Below, one piece after another: positions 19,758 to 29,956 of a stretch of 45,840 bases of DNA. The translations under genes and the position numbers were made by a program. Location of the stretch: positions 1 to 45,840 of the forward strand of contig JAHJIX010000009.1 of the NCBI GenBank assembly GCA_018823045.1, read 5' to 3'. The first letter of the stretch is position 1. Every line of letters begins with the position of its first letter. The DNA is from Patescibacteria group bacterium. GTDB lineage: Bacteria; Patescibacteriota; Patescibacteriia; Magasanikbacterales; UBA922. Under the pieces are notes generated by a model that was not told the DNA's origin, did no database searches, and saw only the letters and a list, made by a program, of their open reading frames with translations.

Positions 19758-20447
19758 CTATTTCTTTTTATTATACACTAGCAGAACAAATTCTCCCTTC
19801 GCTGGAGTTTTTATATTCAATATTTCATCAATAGTACCACGAGCAATTTGCTCAAATTTTTTAGTTAGTTCTCGACAAACACAAACAAGCGATCCTTTTG
19901 GAAGCACTTCTTGTAATTGCAATAACGCTTTGTCTATACGATGACAAGACTCATAAAATGCCACAGTATATTGTGCTTCTGCAACTTCTTTAAAAAATTT
20001 ATTTCGTTTATTTTTATGTGGAGGAAATCCTAAGAACAAAAACTTATCTGTAGGGAATCCCGAAATACTCAAGGCAGCAACTATCGCTGATGCACCTGGA
20101 ATTGGACTAACAATAATATCCGTTTGTTGGTTTACTGCAGAAATAAGCATATTACCTGGATCTGAAATTCCAGGAGTTCCTGCATCAGTCACCAAAGCCA
20201 AATGCATACCTTCTTGCAACAATGCAATAATCTCTCCTACTTTTGTTTCTGTTGAATGTTGATGATAACTCATGGTTTTTGTCTCAATCTCGTAGGCATC
20301 AAGTAATCGTTTAGTCACACGAGTATCTTCGCACAAAATTAAATCAACACTTCGAAGGGTATCGAGTGCTCTTATGGTAATGTCAGCTAAATTGCCAATG
20401 GGAGTCGCAACTATATGTAATTGCCCTTTTATATCATTTTCAGCCAT
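19758..20447 (-). CDS. rsmI: 16S rRNA 2'-O-ribose C1402 methyltransferase
   Basis: LHIVATPIGNLADITIRALDTLRSVDLILCEDTRVT, TDAGTPGISDPG. Start trimmed to MAENDIKG. Confidence 0.95.
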   Translation of the reverse strand: MAENDIKGQLHIVATPIGNLADITIRALDTLRSVDLILCEDTRVTKRLLDAYEIETKTMSYHQHSTETKVGEIIALLQEGMHLALVTDAGTPGISDPGNMLISAVNQQTDIIVSPIPGASAIVAALSISGFPTDKFLFLGFPPHKNKRNKFFKEVAEAQYTVAFYESCHRIDKALLQLQEVLPKGSLVCVCRELTKKFEQIARGTIDEILNIKTPAKGEFVLLVYNKKK

Positions 20448-20587
20448 ATTGTCCCTTTTTTTATGAAAATATTGTTTAGAGTATAGCAAAAAATGGGAAT
20501 AATTGCAATTAAAATCATCCCATTGATTTCATCGCTAAATATATGCTATACTTCCTCTATATTATAGTATAATGAACCATTTTCTCT

Positions 20588-22855
20588 ATGAACAATAAAA
20601 CGATTATTATAAGCTTTTTGTGTTTAATTGCCACAATACTCGGACCACAAACCCTTCACGCAGTCTCTGCAGATGATTTTAATCCAAATTACATCATTTC
20701 CGATGCTGAGATGCAAGACAAAAACACTATGGATCGGAGCGATATTTCTGTATTTCTTGAAGAAAAAAACAGTTATCTCTCAACATTTAAAACAAGCGAT
20801 TGGGAAGGCCAACATAGGACAGCTGCAGATATTATTTATCGCGCAAGTCAAGAACACAATATTAACCCAAAATACTTGCTCGTGAAACTCCAAAAAGAGC
20901 AAAGCCTCATTACTGACAAGACACCCACCGATAATCAATTAAACGGTGCTACTGGTTACGGGATTACTGATGGTTGTGGTTGGAGTTGTGATATGTATCT
21001 CAACAACAAAGGATTTGGGAAACAAGTTGACAAGGCGGCTGGAGTTATCCGTTGGTATTATGATCATAAAGGAGAAGAATCTTGGATCAAACAAGCCAAT
21101 AACACCTATACAATCGATGGGCAGCGTATCACACCACAGTCAGATGCCACAGCCTTTTTATATACCTACACACCACATATTCAAGGAAACCAAAACTTTT
21201 GGCTCCTCTGGCAAAATTGGTTTGCCAATCAAGCCTACCCAGACGGAACACTTCTTCAAGCCCTTGGCGAAGATACCGTCTACATTATTGAAGATGGGAA
21301 AAAACGTGCCTTTACCACAAAAGTAGCACTAAATACTCGGGTAGATGCTCGTCGTATTATTACCGTTCCAACAACAGAAATTAACCGTTATGACACAGGA
21401 CATGCTATTTCTCTTGCAAATTATTCTATTTTAAAACAAGGAAGCAAACATTATTTGCTTGATTTTGATACCATTCGACCATTTGCAGATGCACAAACAG
21501 TACGACAATTAGGCTATCACCCTGATGAAATTATTGAAGTATCAACAGCTGATATTGCACACTTTACACTCGGAAAAACAATTACAGCAGAGACCGATGC
21601 CCCACTCGGACGTCTTGTACGTCCTGAAGATGGTGTCTTATATTATATGAAAGATGATACTATTGCACCAATTGTTGATGATAGCATGGCTGAAATTAAT
21701 TTTCCTTATTTAGATATCGAAGAGACAAGCTTTGCAGAGCTTGGAAGCAAAACACTCATTGATCCAGTTCTCTTTACCGATGGAACACTTATTTTAGTCA
21801 AAGGATACAATTCTGTCTATGTTATTGAGCATGGGAAAAAACGACATATTGCCTCAGAAGAAGTGTTTAATGGTCTTGGATACAAATGGGACCAAATTAT
21901 TAGAATTTCTTCTATGGCAGGTTCAATTCACCAAACAGGATCACCGCTTTATTTAGACCGAACTATTAGTAAAGAACCACTTATTGCGCAACAACCAAAA
22001 GGAGACGAAGAATCTGAAAACATAACGACACCACAAAAAACAATATCATCCATGCAAAAAACAGATACAACAAAGACGGTATATACTGGTCCAACATTTG
22101 AAACAGATATAGACGCTTACACTATTTATGACGTAAAAACAGATACTATCCTTGCAAGTAAAAATGCAGACGTTGTTCGTCCACTTGCATCACTGACAAA
22201 AGTCATGACAACTTATGAAACAATCATGCAAGGACTTCGTGTGAATACAGCAGGGACATATGAAGCCGCTGATCATAAAGCCATGTACCATTACTTCCGT
22301 ATTACTGAAGGTGAAAAAATCATGTACAGAGATCTTCTTGATGCTGCGTTAGTTTCTTCTCTCAACACACCAGTACGCATGCTTGTGGATGCTGTTGAAG
22401 AAGATGAAGACGTCTTTATTGCTTCACTTAATACACAAGCAAAAGAATGGGGATTAAACAATACTCATTTTACCAGTGTCACAGGTGAAAGAGAAACAAC
22501 TGTTGGTACTGCAAACGATTATGCCTATATCTTTAAAAAAGCAATGTTTCAAAAAACACTTAAATCATATTTAAGTAAAACATACTACGCATATGATGAA
22601 GCTCTTGACATTGATGGAAAAAAACATCATTATGACTATCATTCAAACGAATTACTTGAACGAACAGATCTTCCATATAAGATTGAAGGAAGTAAAACGG
22701 GATATCTCCCAGAATCTGGGGCAAACTTAGCTATGATGATTACCCGCCCAAGCGATGGAAAACAATTTATTGTAATCACCCTCGGAAATCCTGAAATTAC
22801 TAAACGGTTTGAAGAACCAGATGCATTGGTACGCTGGGCGATCAAAACATTCTAA
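20588..22855 (+). CDS. Secreted protein: N-terminal lysozyme-like domain, central repeats, C-terminal S11 D,D-carboxypeptidase
   Basis: Signal peptide; INPKYLLVKLQKEQSLI...GATGYGITDGCGW; repeated YIIEDGKKRAF / YVIEHGKKRHI units; SLTK (SxxK), SSLN (SxN), SKTG (KTG). Confidence 0.85.
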   Translation: MNNKTIIISFLCLIATILGPQTLHAVSADDFNPNYIISDAEMQDKNTMDRSDISVFLEEKNSYLSTFKTSDWEGQHRTAADIIYRASQEHNINPKYLLVKLQKEQSLITDKTPTDNQLNGATGYGITDGCGWSCDMYLNNKGFGKQVDKAAGVIRWYYDHKGEESWIKQANNTYTIDGQRITPQSDATAFLYTYTPHIQGNQNFWLLWQNWFANQAYPDGTLLQALGEDTVYIIEDGKKRAFTTKVALNTRVDARRIITVPTTEINRYDTGHAISLANYSILKQGSKHYLLDFDTIRPFADAQTVRQLGYHPDEIIEVSTADIAHFTLGKTITAETDAPLGRLVRPEDGVLYYMKDDTIAPIVDDSMAEINFPYLDIEETSFAELGSKTLIDPVLFTDGTLILVKGYNSVYVIEHGKKRHIASEEVFNGLGYKWDQIIRISSMAGSIHQTGSPLYLDRTISKEPLIAQQPKGDEESENITTPQKTISSMQKTDTTKTVYTGPTFETDIDAYTIYDVKTDTILASKNADVVRPLASLTKVMTTYETIMQGLRVNTAGTYEAADHKAMYHYFRITEGEKIMYRDLLDAALVSSLNTPVRMLVDAVEEDEDVFIASLNTQAKEWGLNNTHFTSVTGERETTVGTANDYAYIFKKAMFQKTLKSYLSKTYYAYDEALDIDGKKHHYDYHSNELLERTDLPYKIEGSKTGYLPESGANLAMMITRPSDGKQFIVITLGNPEITKRFEEPDALVRWAIKTF

Positions 22856-22873
22856 TTACTTTAATTTTTTGCT

Positions 22874-23668
22874 ATGCCACTCGTGTTTGCCGGAATTACG
22901 CCACACACTCCCCTGCTTATTCCTTCCATTGGAAAAGAAAAAGCACAACAAGATCTTGAAAAAACAATCAATGGCTTAGCCCAATTAGAAGAAGAACTCT
23001 ACGTGAGCAAGGCTGAAATTATTTTTATTATTTCTCCCCATCAAAAACAATTGTCCAACACTTTTGTTATTAATGGTGCAAAAGAATATCATGCAAGTTA
23101 TGAACAATTTGGTGATCTATCAACTAAACACGAATGGCCTGGAGCTCCACTGATGGTCGAAGCACTTATTCGTCATCTCAAAAATAGCGCGACTCCAGCA
23201 ATCATAAATGCAGATAGAACACTTGACCATGGCGCGAGCGTTCCACTATCTTTTTTAACAACACATACGCCAGACATTCCCATTATTCCAATGGGGTTTT
23301 CTCATCTTTCTCCAAAAATGCATATTCAATTTGGCCAAGCACTTCAAGCATTTATTCAAGAAAGACCTGAGCGCATTGCTGTTATTGCTTCTGGTGATTT
23401 ATCTCATTGTTTAACCAAACAATCTCCCGCTCCATTTGATAAAGAAGGAGCATTATTTGATAAACGACTCATGCAATTACTTGATACCAAAAATACGATG
23501 GGAGTAGCCACTATGAATACGGAAATGCTCAAAGCAGCACAAGAATGTGGGTATCGCTCTATTTTAATTTTACTCGGTGTTTTGTCTGAAATGCATTATA
23601 CTTGCACACGCTATTCATATGAATACCCATTTGGTGTTGGTTATTTAGTTGCTAATTGTGCCCTCTAA
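22874..23668 (+). CDS. MEMO1 / LigB-type class III extradiol dioxygenase family protein (AmmeMemoRadiSam protein B-like)
   Basis: GITPHTPLLIPSIGK, IFIISPHQ, DHGASVPLSFL, VIASGDLSHCL. Confidence 0.82.
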   Translation: MPLVFAGITPHTPLLIPSIGKEKAQQDLEKTINGLAQLEEELYVSKAEIIFIISPHQKQLSNTFVINGAKEYHASYEQFGDLSTKHEWPGAPLMVEALIRHLKNSATPAIINADRTLDHGASVPLSFLTTHTPDIPIIPMGFSHLSPKMHIQFGQALQAFIQERPERIAVIASGDLSHCLTKQSPAPFDKEGALFDKRLMQLLDTKNTMGVATMNTEMLKAAQECGYRSILILLGVLSEMHYTCTRYSYEYPFGVGYLVANCAL

Positions 23669-23702
23669 TCCTTTCTTAAATTGCGTAACGATTGAACTGA
23701 CT

Positions 23703-25547
23703 ATGCTGGTTGATATCATCCCAATTAAACGATTTCCAAAACACGTCAAAACATACACGTACCAAGTTCCTAAAGAACTGACAAAACGTATTGCAGTCGG
23801 ACAGTTAGTAAGCATTCCACTGCGATCATCACAAATTTATGGTATTGTGCTTGCTTGTTATACACCAAAACAATTACTTACCCATCCGGTAAAATCACTC
23901 CTCGATATTATACAAGATGAAGCACTTGTTTCTTTTGAATATCTTCAACTATGGGAAACTTATGCAGCGTGGTATGGTATTTCTCTTGCAAGCATGACAA
24001 AAAAAGCACTTCTTCCTTTGCAAAAAAGAAAATTAAGCAAACTAACATTACACCCATTCCCAAAAAATTCTACAAAAAACAGCCATACAGAAACACAATC
24101 AATATACCCAACAAAAGACATGCGCCAAACAAGTATTGCAGAACATACGGCAAAAAAAGGACAAACACTTTTACTCGTGCCAGGTGTGGCTTCTCTTGAA
24201 CAGGTCTTTGATGCACTTGACTCAGATATACAACAACACGCAGTTATTTTTCATGCGGGGCTTTCGATAAAAGAACAGTTTAGTCGCTGGATAGATATTC
24301 GCAATGGTATATATACACTTATTATCGGAACACGTGGTAGCATATTACTTCCTTTTTTTGATTTACAATCAATTATTATTGATGAGGCCCACAGTATTGA
24401 TCATAAACACTGGGATCAAAATCCTCGCTTTGATGCACGAGATATTGCTAAACACTTGGCAAAAATAAAAAATATTCCCCTTACATTTATTACGCACAGC
24501 CCGAGTGTAGACATGCTTGCACATCAAGAAAATACAGAAATTCCTGCAATAAAAGAACTCCCAACGATTATTGATATGCGCAGTGCCTATGCAAAAGGTC
24601 ACTATAGCCCATTTGCCCCATCAGTTGAACAAAGTCTGCTTGATGACCAAACACAAAACGTTTTTTTCTTTTTAAATAGGCGTGGATACGCAGCATCTCT
24701 GCGCTGCCAAGATTGTGGTTTTGTGCACACTTGCCCTGAATGTGATCTTCCACTCACCTATCACCAAAGTAGCAATGCACTTCATTGCCACTATTGTCAT
24801 ATTAAGAAAACAATTGAAGCTACTTGCCCATCATGCCAATCACACATGGTAAAATTACGTGGTGGTATAGGAACAGAACTTGTTGAAGAGGCACTCAAAA
24901 AACTTCTTCCAGAAAGAAATATTTATCGCATAGATAGTGCTGAAATTCCTGAGATAGACCACACAAAGCCACACATTATTATTGGAACAAAACGTGCCAT
25001 GGCTCACCTAGATTGGGATACACTTGATCGCATTGTCTTTTTAGATATTGACCGACAATTAGCACTTCCAGAATATCGTGCACAAGAAGAAATCTGGCAT
25101 CTTATTCATGAAGTTGCATTTAAAAAAACAGAACACTGTGAATATATTATTCAAACCAGACAAGCTGATCATGTATTATTTACCGCACTAGGAAATCCTA
25201 TTGAATTCTACAAAAAAGAATTAGCTGCAAGAAAAACACTGGGTTACCCACCATACAGCTACCTCATTCGCTACATGTATCGTCATGCAAAAGAAGATAC
25301 CGCCAAAGCGTCTGCAACAAAACTTTTAGCTCATATACAACAACAAACCAATCAGGCCAATATACAAATAAAAATACAAGGTCCTTTTGCCTTGCATCCA
25401 CAGTATTATCGTCAACAATATTGGTACGCACTCTTAGTGCACATTCAAACAGCTGATTGGGAGCGCTACGCCACAAGCATTCACCCCGGCATTCCAAATG
25501 ATTGTACTATTGACCCAGCACCATATAGCATTTTATCACCATCGTAA
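23703..25547 (+). CDS. priA: Primosomal protein N' (PriA-like) lacking recognisable Walker A
   Basis: N-terminal VDIIPIKRFPKHVKTYTYQVP, IIIDEAH, zinc cluster CQDCGFVHTCPECDLPLTYH...CHYCHIKKTIEATCPSC, GIGTELVEEAL. Start trimmed to MLVDII. Confidence 0.9.
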   Translation: MLVDIIPIKRFPKHVKTYTYQVPKELTKRIAVGQLVSIPLRSSQIYGIVLACYTPKQLLTHPVKSLLDIIQDEALVSFEYLQLWETYAAWYGISLASMTKKALLPLQKRKLSKLTLHPFPKNSTKNSHTETQSIYPTKDMRQTSIAEHTAKKGQTLLLVPGVASLEQVFDALDSDIQQHAVIFHAGLSIKEQFSRWIDIRNGIYTLIIGTRGSILLPFFDLQSIIIDEAHSIDHKHWDQNPRFDARDIAKHLAKIKNIPLTFITHSPSVDMLAHQENTEIPAIKELPTIIDMRSAYAKGHYSPFAPSVEQSLLDDQTQNVFFFLNRRGYAASLRCQDCGFVHTCPECDLPLTYHQSSNALHCHYCHIKKTIEATCPSCQSHMVKLRGGIGTELVEEALKKLLPERNIYRIDSAEIPEIDHTKPHIIIGTKRAMAHLDWDTLDRIVFLDIDRQLALPEYRAQEEIWHLIHEVAFKKTEHCEYIIQTRQADHVLFTALGNPIEFYKKELAARKTLGYPPYSYLIRYMYRHAKEDTAKASATKLLAHIQQQTNQANIQIKIQGPFALHPQYYRQQYWYALLVHIQTADWERYATSIHPGIPNDCTIDPAPYSILSPS

Positions 25548-25757
25548 TTTTTGTTGCTCCTGAGAATAAAATTCTTTTTCATTTTTTTCTAATTCTAAAA
25601 ATTGCTGTTCTTCTGGAGAATAAATATACTGAATAAATGTTTTATGATCAAGTGCTAAATCAGAAAATATAATAATATACAAACCCACACCAATCATAAG
25701 TATAGTAATAATGATTCCAACAATGGTTACCGACTGTCCTGGCCATGCCTCATCCAT
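25536..25757 (-). CDS. Small membrane protein
   Basis: 73 aa with one clear TM segment. Confidence 0.45.
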   Translation of the reverse strand: MDEAWPGQSVTIVGIIITILMIGVGLYIIIFSDLALDHKTFIQYIYSPEEQQFLELEKNEKEFYSQEQQKLRW

Positions 25758-25813
25758 AGATACAAATTTATTAATAACATGCTTTTTATAAGTATACCAT
25801 ATTTTTTCTGTAT

Positions 25814-25844
25814 AAAAAAAGAAAGCACCGGACGAATCCGATGC
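25814..25844 (-). terminator. Intrinsic terminator of the 41-aa ORF
   Basis: GCATCGGA-TTCG-TCCGGTGC followed by TTTCTTTTTTT on minus strand. Confidence 0.85.
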
Positions 25845-25877
25845 AACAGCAGTATCATAATCAATTCCTCACCCTCT

Positions 25878-26003
25878 TTATTCTTTTATAAACAAAGATA
25901 GCAGAGTAATAGGTATAACAAATAAAACGATGACCCATATTGACTGGGTAGGTGTTCCTTGCGTTGAAGGAACTGTTATCCCCGCATACAATATGACGAG
26001 CAT
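25878..26003 (-). CDS. Unannotated 41-aa single-TM miniprotein
   Basis: AAAGGAG RBS, then ATG; MLVILYAGITVPSTQGTPTQSIWVIVLFVIPITLLSLFIKE*. Own promoter TTGACA-N17-TAGGAT and terminator. Confidence 0.65.
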   Translation of the reverse strand: MLVILYAGITVPSTQGTPTQSIWVIVLFVIPITLLSLFIKE

Positions 26004-26147
26004 TTTTTCTCCTTTAACAAGATACGACAACTACTGTCATCCTATCCTATTTTAAGGCATTTGTCAATATTATTCCCTCAATCTAGCAAAAAACTTGAAA
26101 AATTCTTTTGTTTTTGTTATACTCGAATAAATATATCTATTTTTTTT

Positions 26148-26630
26148 ATGATTCTCCCAATTACTACCTACCCAACCCCATCATTATTTGAAGCATCTGA
26201 GCATATTGATGCGCCTTTTTTGTTACGAAAAGAAACGCAAACGCTTATTGATAATATGATTGATACGATGTATGCAGATGATGGTATTGGACTAGCGGCT
26301 CCTCAAATTGGGAAAAATATTCAACTCTGTGTGATAGGAAGAGATGCCTTTAAAGATCATGATAATCCCCAAGATACAGCACTTATCAACCCACGTTGGG
26401 AACCAATGAGTCGCAAAAAAGTCTGGGACACAGAGGGTTGTTTATCTGTACCAAAAACATACGGAAAAGTACGACGATATAAAGAAATTCGTGTAGTAGC
26501 AAAAGACCGTACAGGGAAAGAACTCATCTTTGAAGCAAAAGGATTTTTAGCCCGAGTCATTCAGCACGAAGTTGACCACTTAAACGGCATTCTATTTATT
26601 GATAAAGCAAAAGGAATTTATACGGTATGA
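26148..26630 (+). CDS. def: Peptide deformylase
   Basis: GIGLAAPQIG, EGCLSVP, QHEVDHLNG. Start trimmed to MILPITTYP. Confidence 0.97.
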   Translation: MILPITTYPTPSLFEASEHIDAPFLLRKETQTLIDNMIDTMYADDGIGLAAPQIGKNIQLCVIGRDAFKDHDNPQDTALINPRWEPMSRKKVWDTEGCLSVPKTYGKVRRYKEIRVVAKDRTGKELIFEAKGFLARVIQHEVDHLNGILFIDKAKGIYTV

Positions 26631-27565
26631 TCCATTCTCCTATTTCTGTTACCTTTTTTGGCACACATGCCTTTGCTTGTACCATATTACAAGCGCTTAT
26701 TGATGATGTACGCTTTAATGTACATACCGTTATTACCCAACCAGACAAACCTGTTGGACGCAAAAAAGTCATGACTCCCCCACCAGTAAAACTATTAGCA
26801 GAAGCAAACAATATTACAGTAATACAAGCAGAAAGTTTAAAAAATTTTGATACAAGCATACTTTCAACAAGTGACATTTCTGTTGTTGCTCAATATGGAA
26901 AACTCATTCCTGAGGCTGTTATTGAAGCACCCAAATATAAGACACTCAATGTGCATACATCTCTTTTACCAACATATCGCGGGGCATCTCCTATTCAAAC
27001 AGCACTCATGAATGGAGACACACAAACAGGTGTAACCATTATGCAAATGAATAGAGGGCTTGATACAGGACCAATTCTCAGCCAAAAATCAATTGATATT
27101 CTTCCGACAGAATGTTATCTCGATCTTGATGCTCGTTTAGCAACACTTGCAGCGCCCTTGTTACTTGATACCATTCCAAAGTACATAGATGGTAGTATTG
27201 TGCCACAAAAACAAAACGATGCTGAAGCCACACTCTGTGGGCAATTTTCTCGAGAAGATGGAGCAATTAATTGGACACAAGACGCACAAAGTATTTACAA
27301 TCAATATAGAGGCATGACTCCTTGGCCAGGCATTTGGACTACAATTGAAGGAAAACGCCTTAAACTCTTAGATATTTCTCTTGCAGAAAACATATCACCT
27401 ATTCCCGCTGGCACCATTCAATTTATTGATCAAAATATTTATATCGGTACAACAACGATTCCTCTAAACATACAGCATATTCAAATTGAAGGAAAAACAG
27501 CAATGGATGCGGAAACATTTATTCGTGGCAACAACTCTTTACACGACTCAACACTCGGAGCCTAA
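26627..27565 (+). CDS. fmt: Methionyl-tRNA formyltransferase
   Basis: FFGTHAFACTIL, VHTSLLPTYRGASPIQTALMNGDTQTGVTIMQM; ATGA overlap with def. Confidence 0.97.
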   Translation: MIHSPISVTFFGTHAFACTILQALIDDVRFNVHTVITQPDKPVGRKKVMTPPPVKLLAEANNITVIQAESLKNFDTSILSTSDISVVAQYGKLIPEAVIEAPKYKTLNVHTSLLPTYRGASPIQTALMNGDTQTGVTIMQMNRGLDTGPILSQKSIDILPTECYLDLDARLATLAAPLLLDTIPKYIDGSIVPQKQNDAEATLCGQFSREDGAINWTQDAQSIYNQYRGMTPWPGIWTTIEGKRLKLLDISLAENISPIPAGTIQFIDQNIYIGTTTIPLNIQHIQIEGKTAMDAETFIRGNNSLHDSTLGA

Positions 27566-27592
27566 TGCTTCAAACTTAATCATCTTCTTTCT

Positions 27593-29086
27593 ATGGCACA
27601 TCTATCACTCAATCGTTCCATTTTTTTTCATCGCCAAACACTCATTCTTCTTTTTTTATTCTTTGCTGTCCGCATAGCTTCTTATTTTGCTATGGGGCAT
27701 GTACTGATAGGAAGCACCATTACACTTGCCCTTATTTCTCTTATGGTCGTTTTATTTTTTTATCGACCACAATGGGCTTGGTATATTGTTCTCGGAGAGC
27801 TCTTTATTGGAGGCACAGGCCATTTGTTTGAACTATTTGGCATATCTATTCGTTCTGCCTTTTTTATCAGCTTTGTCGGCCTCTGGTTGCTCTACAGTAT
27901 TTTCAAAAAACAAATCAAACATATTCATATTCCTCATCGTTTATTTTTTTTCATTCTTTTGTATTGCAGTTATTTATTTTTTTCTGCACTCTATGGCCTA
28001 AATCAAGGCCACCCACTATCTCATGTTGTGCAAGACGCAATTCCGTATGCATTTTTCTTCTTTATCATCCCTTTTTACTACCTCCACACCTATAAAGAAC
28101 TTCATCATTTTATTATTCGCTTACTCATTGTCTGGCTGATTGGCACAACTCTATTTACTCTCTATAATGAAATCCTCTTTAGCAGTAACATGCAATTTAT
28201 TCATGGAGAATATTATACATGGCTCCGTGATGTACTGATGGCAAAAATTACCGATATGGGCACTGGATTCTTTCGGATTGTTGAACCATCTCATTTACTC
28301 ATCGCCCCTGTACTTTTGTTGATTTCTTCTTTATTAATGAAAAAAGAAAAACATCATATCCTTTGGTATGTCATGCTTTTTTGTTCATATATACTAGTCG
28401 TATTAAATTTTTCTCGCGCATACATGCTTGGTATTGCTGCAGGATTTTTTGTTCTTCTCTACACACATCATATAAAACAATGGCTCCGTGTGGGAGTCAT
28501 TAATGCCGTCATGTTTGTTACTATTCTTCTCTGCTCAAATCTCATTGCGAGCCAAGGAGACTCTACTGGTCTTGATCTCTTAGGACTTCGTTTTGGTGGA
28601 ATTATTGCGCCCTCTACTGAAGTAAGTGCATACACAAGACGCATGCTATTAACTCCAACACTTGCAGGCATACAAGCACAACCATTGCTTGGTGTTGGCA
28701 TAGGAGCGACACTCACTTTCCAAAACCCAAATACATTTGAAGCCGTTTCAACAAGACATTTTGATTGGGGTTATTTTGAAATTCTTTTTGAACAAGGTAT
28801 TATTGGTGGTATACTATTTCTCTTAATTATAGAAGAAATTACTCGTGGACTTCTCAAACACATTAAACAAAGAAAAGAATATCGAGATTTTCATGTTGGT
28901 CTCTTTGCAGGAATTATATCGCTTGGCGTTATTCAACTATTTGGTCCAGCATTTACTCATCTCTTTGGCATTGTCTTTCTCTCTATTATTTTTGTTATCT
29001 CTACAAAACAACCCAATGTCATTGAAACAATCACCGGATACATTTATCAGACATTTCACAAAGATACACTCGACAAATTAACTTAA
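27593..29086 (+). CDS. O-antigen ligase / polymerase-like membrane protein
   Basis: 497 aa, about 12 TM segments; QPLLGVGIGATL...FEILFEQGIIG. Confidence 0.75.
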   Translation: MAHLSLNRSIFFHRQTLILLFLFFAVRIASYFAMGHVLIGSTITLALISLMVVLFFYRPQWAWYIVLGELFIGGTGHLFELFGISIRSAFFISFVGLWLLYSIFKKQIKHIHIPHRLFFFILLYCSYLFFSALYGLNQGHPLSHVVQDAIPYAFFFFIIPFYYLHTYKELHHFIIRLLIVWLIGTTLFTLYNEILFSSNMQFIHGEYYTWLRDVLMAKITDMGTGFFRIVEPSHLLIAPVLLLISSLLMKKEKHHILWYVMLFCSYILVVLNFSRAYMLGIAAGFFVLLYTHHIKQWLRVGVINAVMFVTILLCSNLIASQGDSTGLDLLGLRFGGIIAPSTEVSAYTRRMLLTPTLAGIQAQPLLGVGIGATLTFQNPNTFEAVSTRHFDWGYFEILFEQGIIGGILFLLIIEEITRGLLKHIKQRKEYRDFHVGLFAGIISLGVIQLFGPAFTHLFGIVFLSIIFVISTKQPNVIETITGYIYQTFHKDTLDKLT

Positions 29087-29128
29087 TTTTGCTATACTAC
29101 GCATATAATTAATCATAATTATCCTCAT

Positions 29129-29830
29129 ATGGAACAAGTTCGTGTACCTATTAAAGAATCTCTTTTATATGGATGGGAAGAATTCAAAAAACGTCCATGG
29201 TTTTTTATTGGACTTATTCTTGCAATATATATTGTCTCAGGAATTGGACAATATTTACTTGAGATGACAAAGTCTGATCTTCTTTTCCGGCTTGTTTATC
29301 TTGCTACACAAATTATCAACTTAATCATGTCAATTGGACTAATACATATTTCATTTAAAGTATATAGAAAAGAAACTCCTGAATTTTCAGAATTATTTTC
29401 ACATACAGATCAAATCTGGGATGCTATCCTCCTTTACATCTTATACTCATTAATTGTATTAGGTGGACTGATTCTCTTTATTGTTCCTGGTATTATCTTT
29501 ATATTCAGGTATAGCCAATCTTTCTACTTACTTCTTGATAAAAAATTATCGCCAACAGAAGCGTTGAAAGAAAGTCGCCGCATTACAGAAGGAGCAAAAA
29601 TGGATATCTTCCTTGCGGCAATTCTCTTTGGAGTAATTGCCCTCCTCGGATTGCTTGCATTATTTGTTGGTATTTTTGTAGCAATTCCTGTCGTGATGCT
29701 TGCTGGAACATTCATTTACTTCCGACTTTTAGAGACAGCAGCTGGGGATGAAACACCCGCTATAAAAGAGGATAAAGGGAAAGAAGTTCCTTCGACAAAA
29801 ACTCAGGATAAAAAAGAAGAGAAAAAATAA
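29129..29830 (+). CDS. Integral membrane protein, GlpQ-membrane-domain-like
   Basis: 233 aa, several TM helices, FRYSQSFYLLLDKKLSPTEALKESRRITEGAK pattern. Confidence 0.6.
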   Translation: MEQVRVPIKESLLYGWEEFKKRPWFFIGLILAIYIVSGIGQYLLEMTKSDLLFRLVYLATQIINLIMSIGLIHISFKVYRKETPEFSELFSHTDQIWDAILLYILYSLIVLGGLILFIVPGIIFIFRYSQSFYLLLDKKLSPTEALKESRRITEGAKMDIFLAAILFGVIALLGLLALFVGIFVAIPVVMLAGTFIYFRLLETAAGDETPAIKEDKGKEVPSTKTQDKKEEKK

Positions 29831-29850
29831 CCATATCATTTAATATAAAA

Positions 29851-29876
29851 ACATCCTCAATAACTGAGGATGTTTT
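29851..29876 (+). terminator. Intrinsic terminator
   Basis: ACATCCTCAATAACTGAGGATGTTTTT. Confidence 0.9.
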
Positions 29877-29956
29877 TATATTGTCATTCGAGATTCTCCC
29901 ATACTCTGTCGAAACTTCTTCCGCTTCGCTCCAATCGCTCAAGATAACAAAATTAA

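Noticed and set aside
25747-25862. Second small ORF MILLLHRIRPVLSFFIQKKYG... after the 41-aa gene
   Set aside because: Runs through the terminator hairpin and overlaps the 73-aa ORF; probably spurious.
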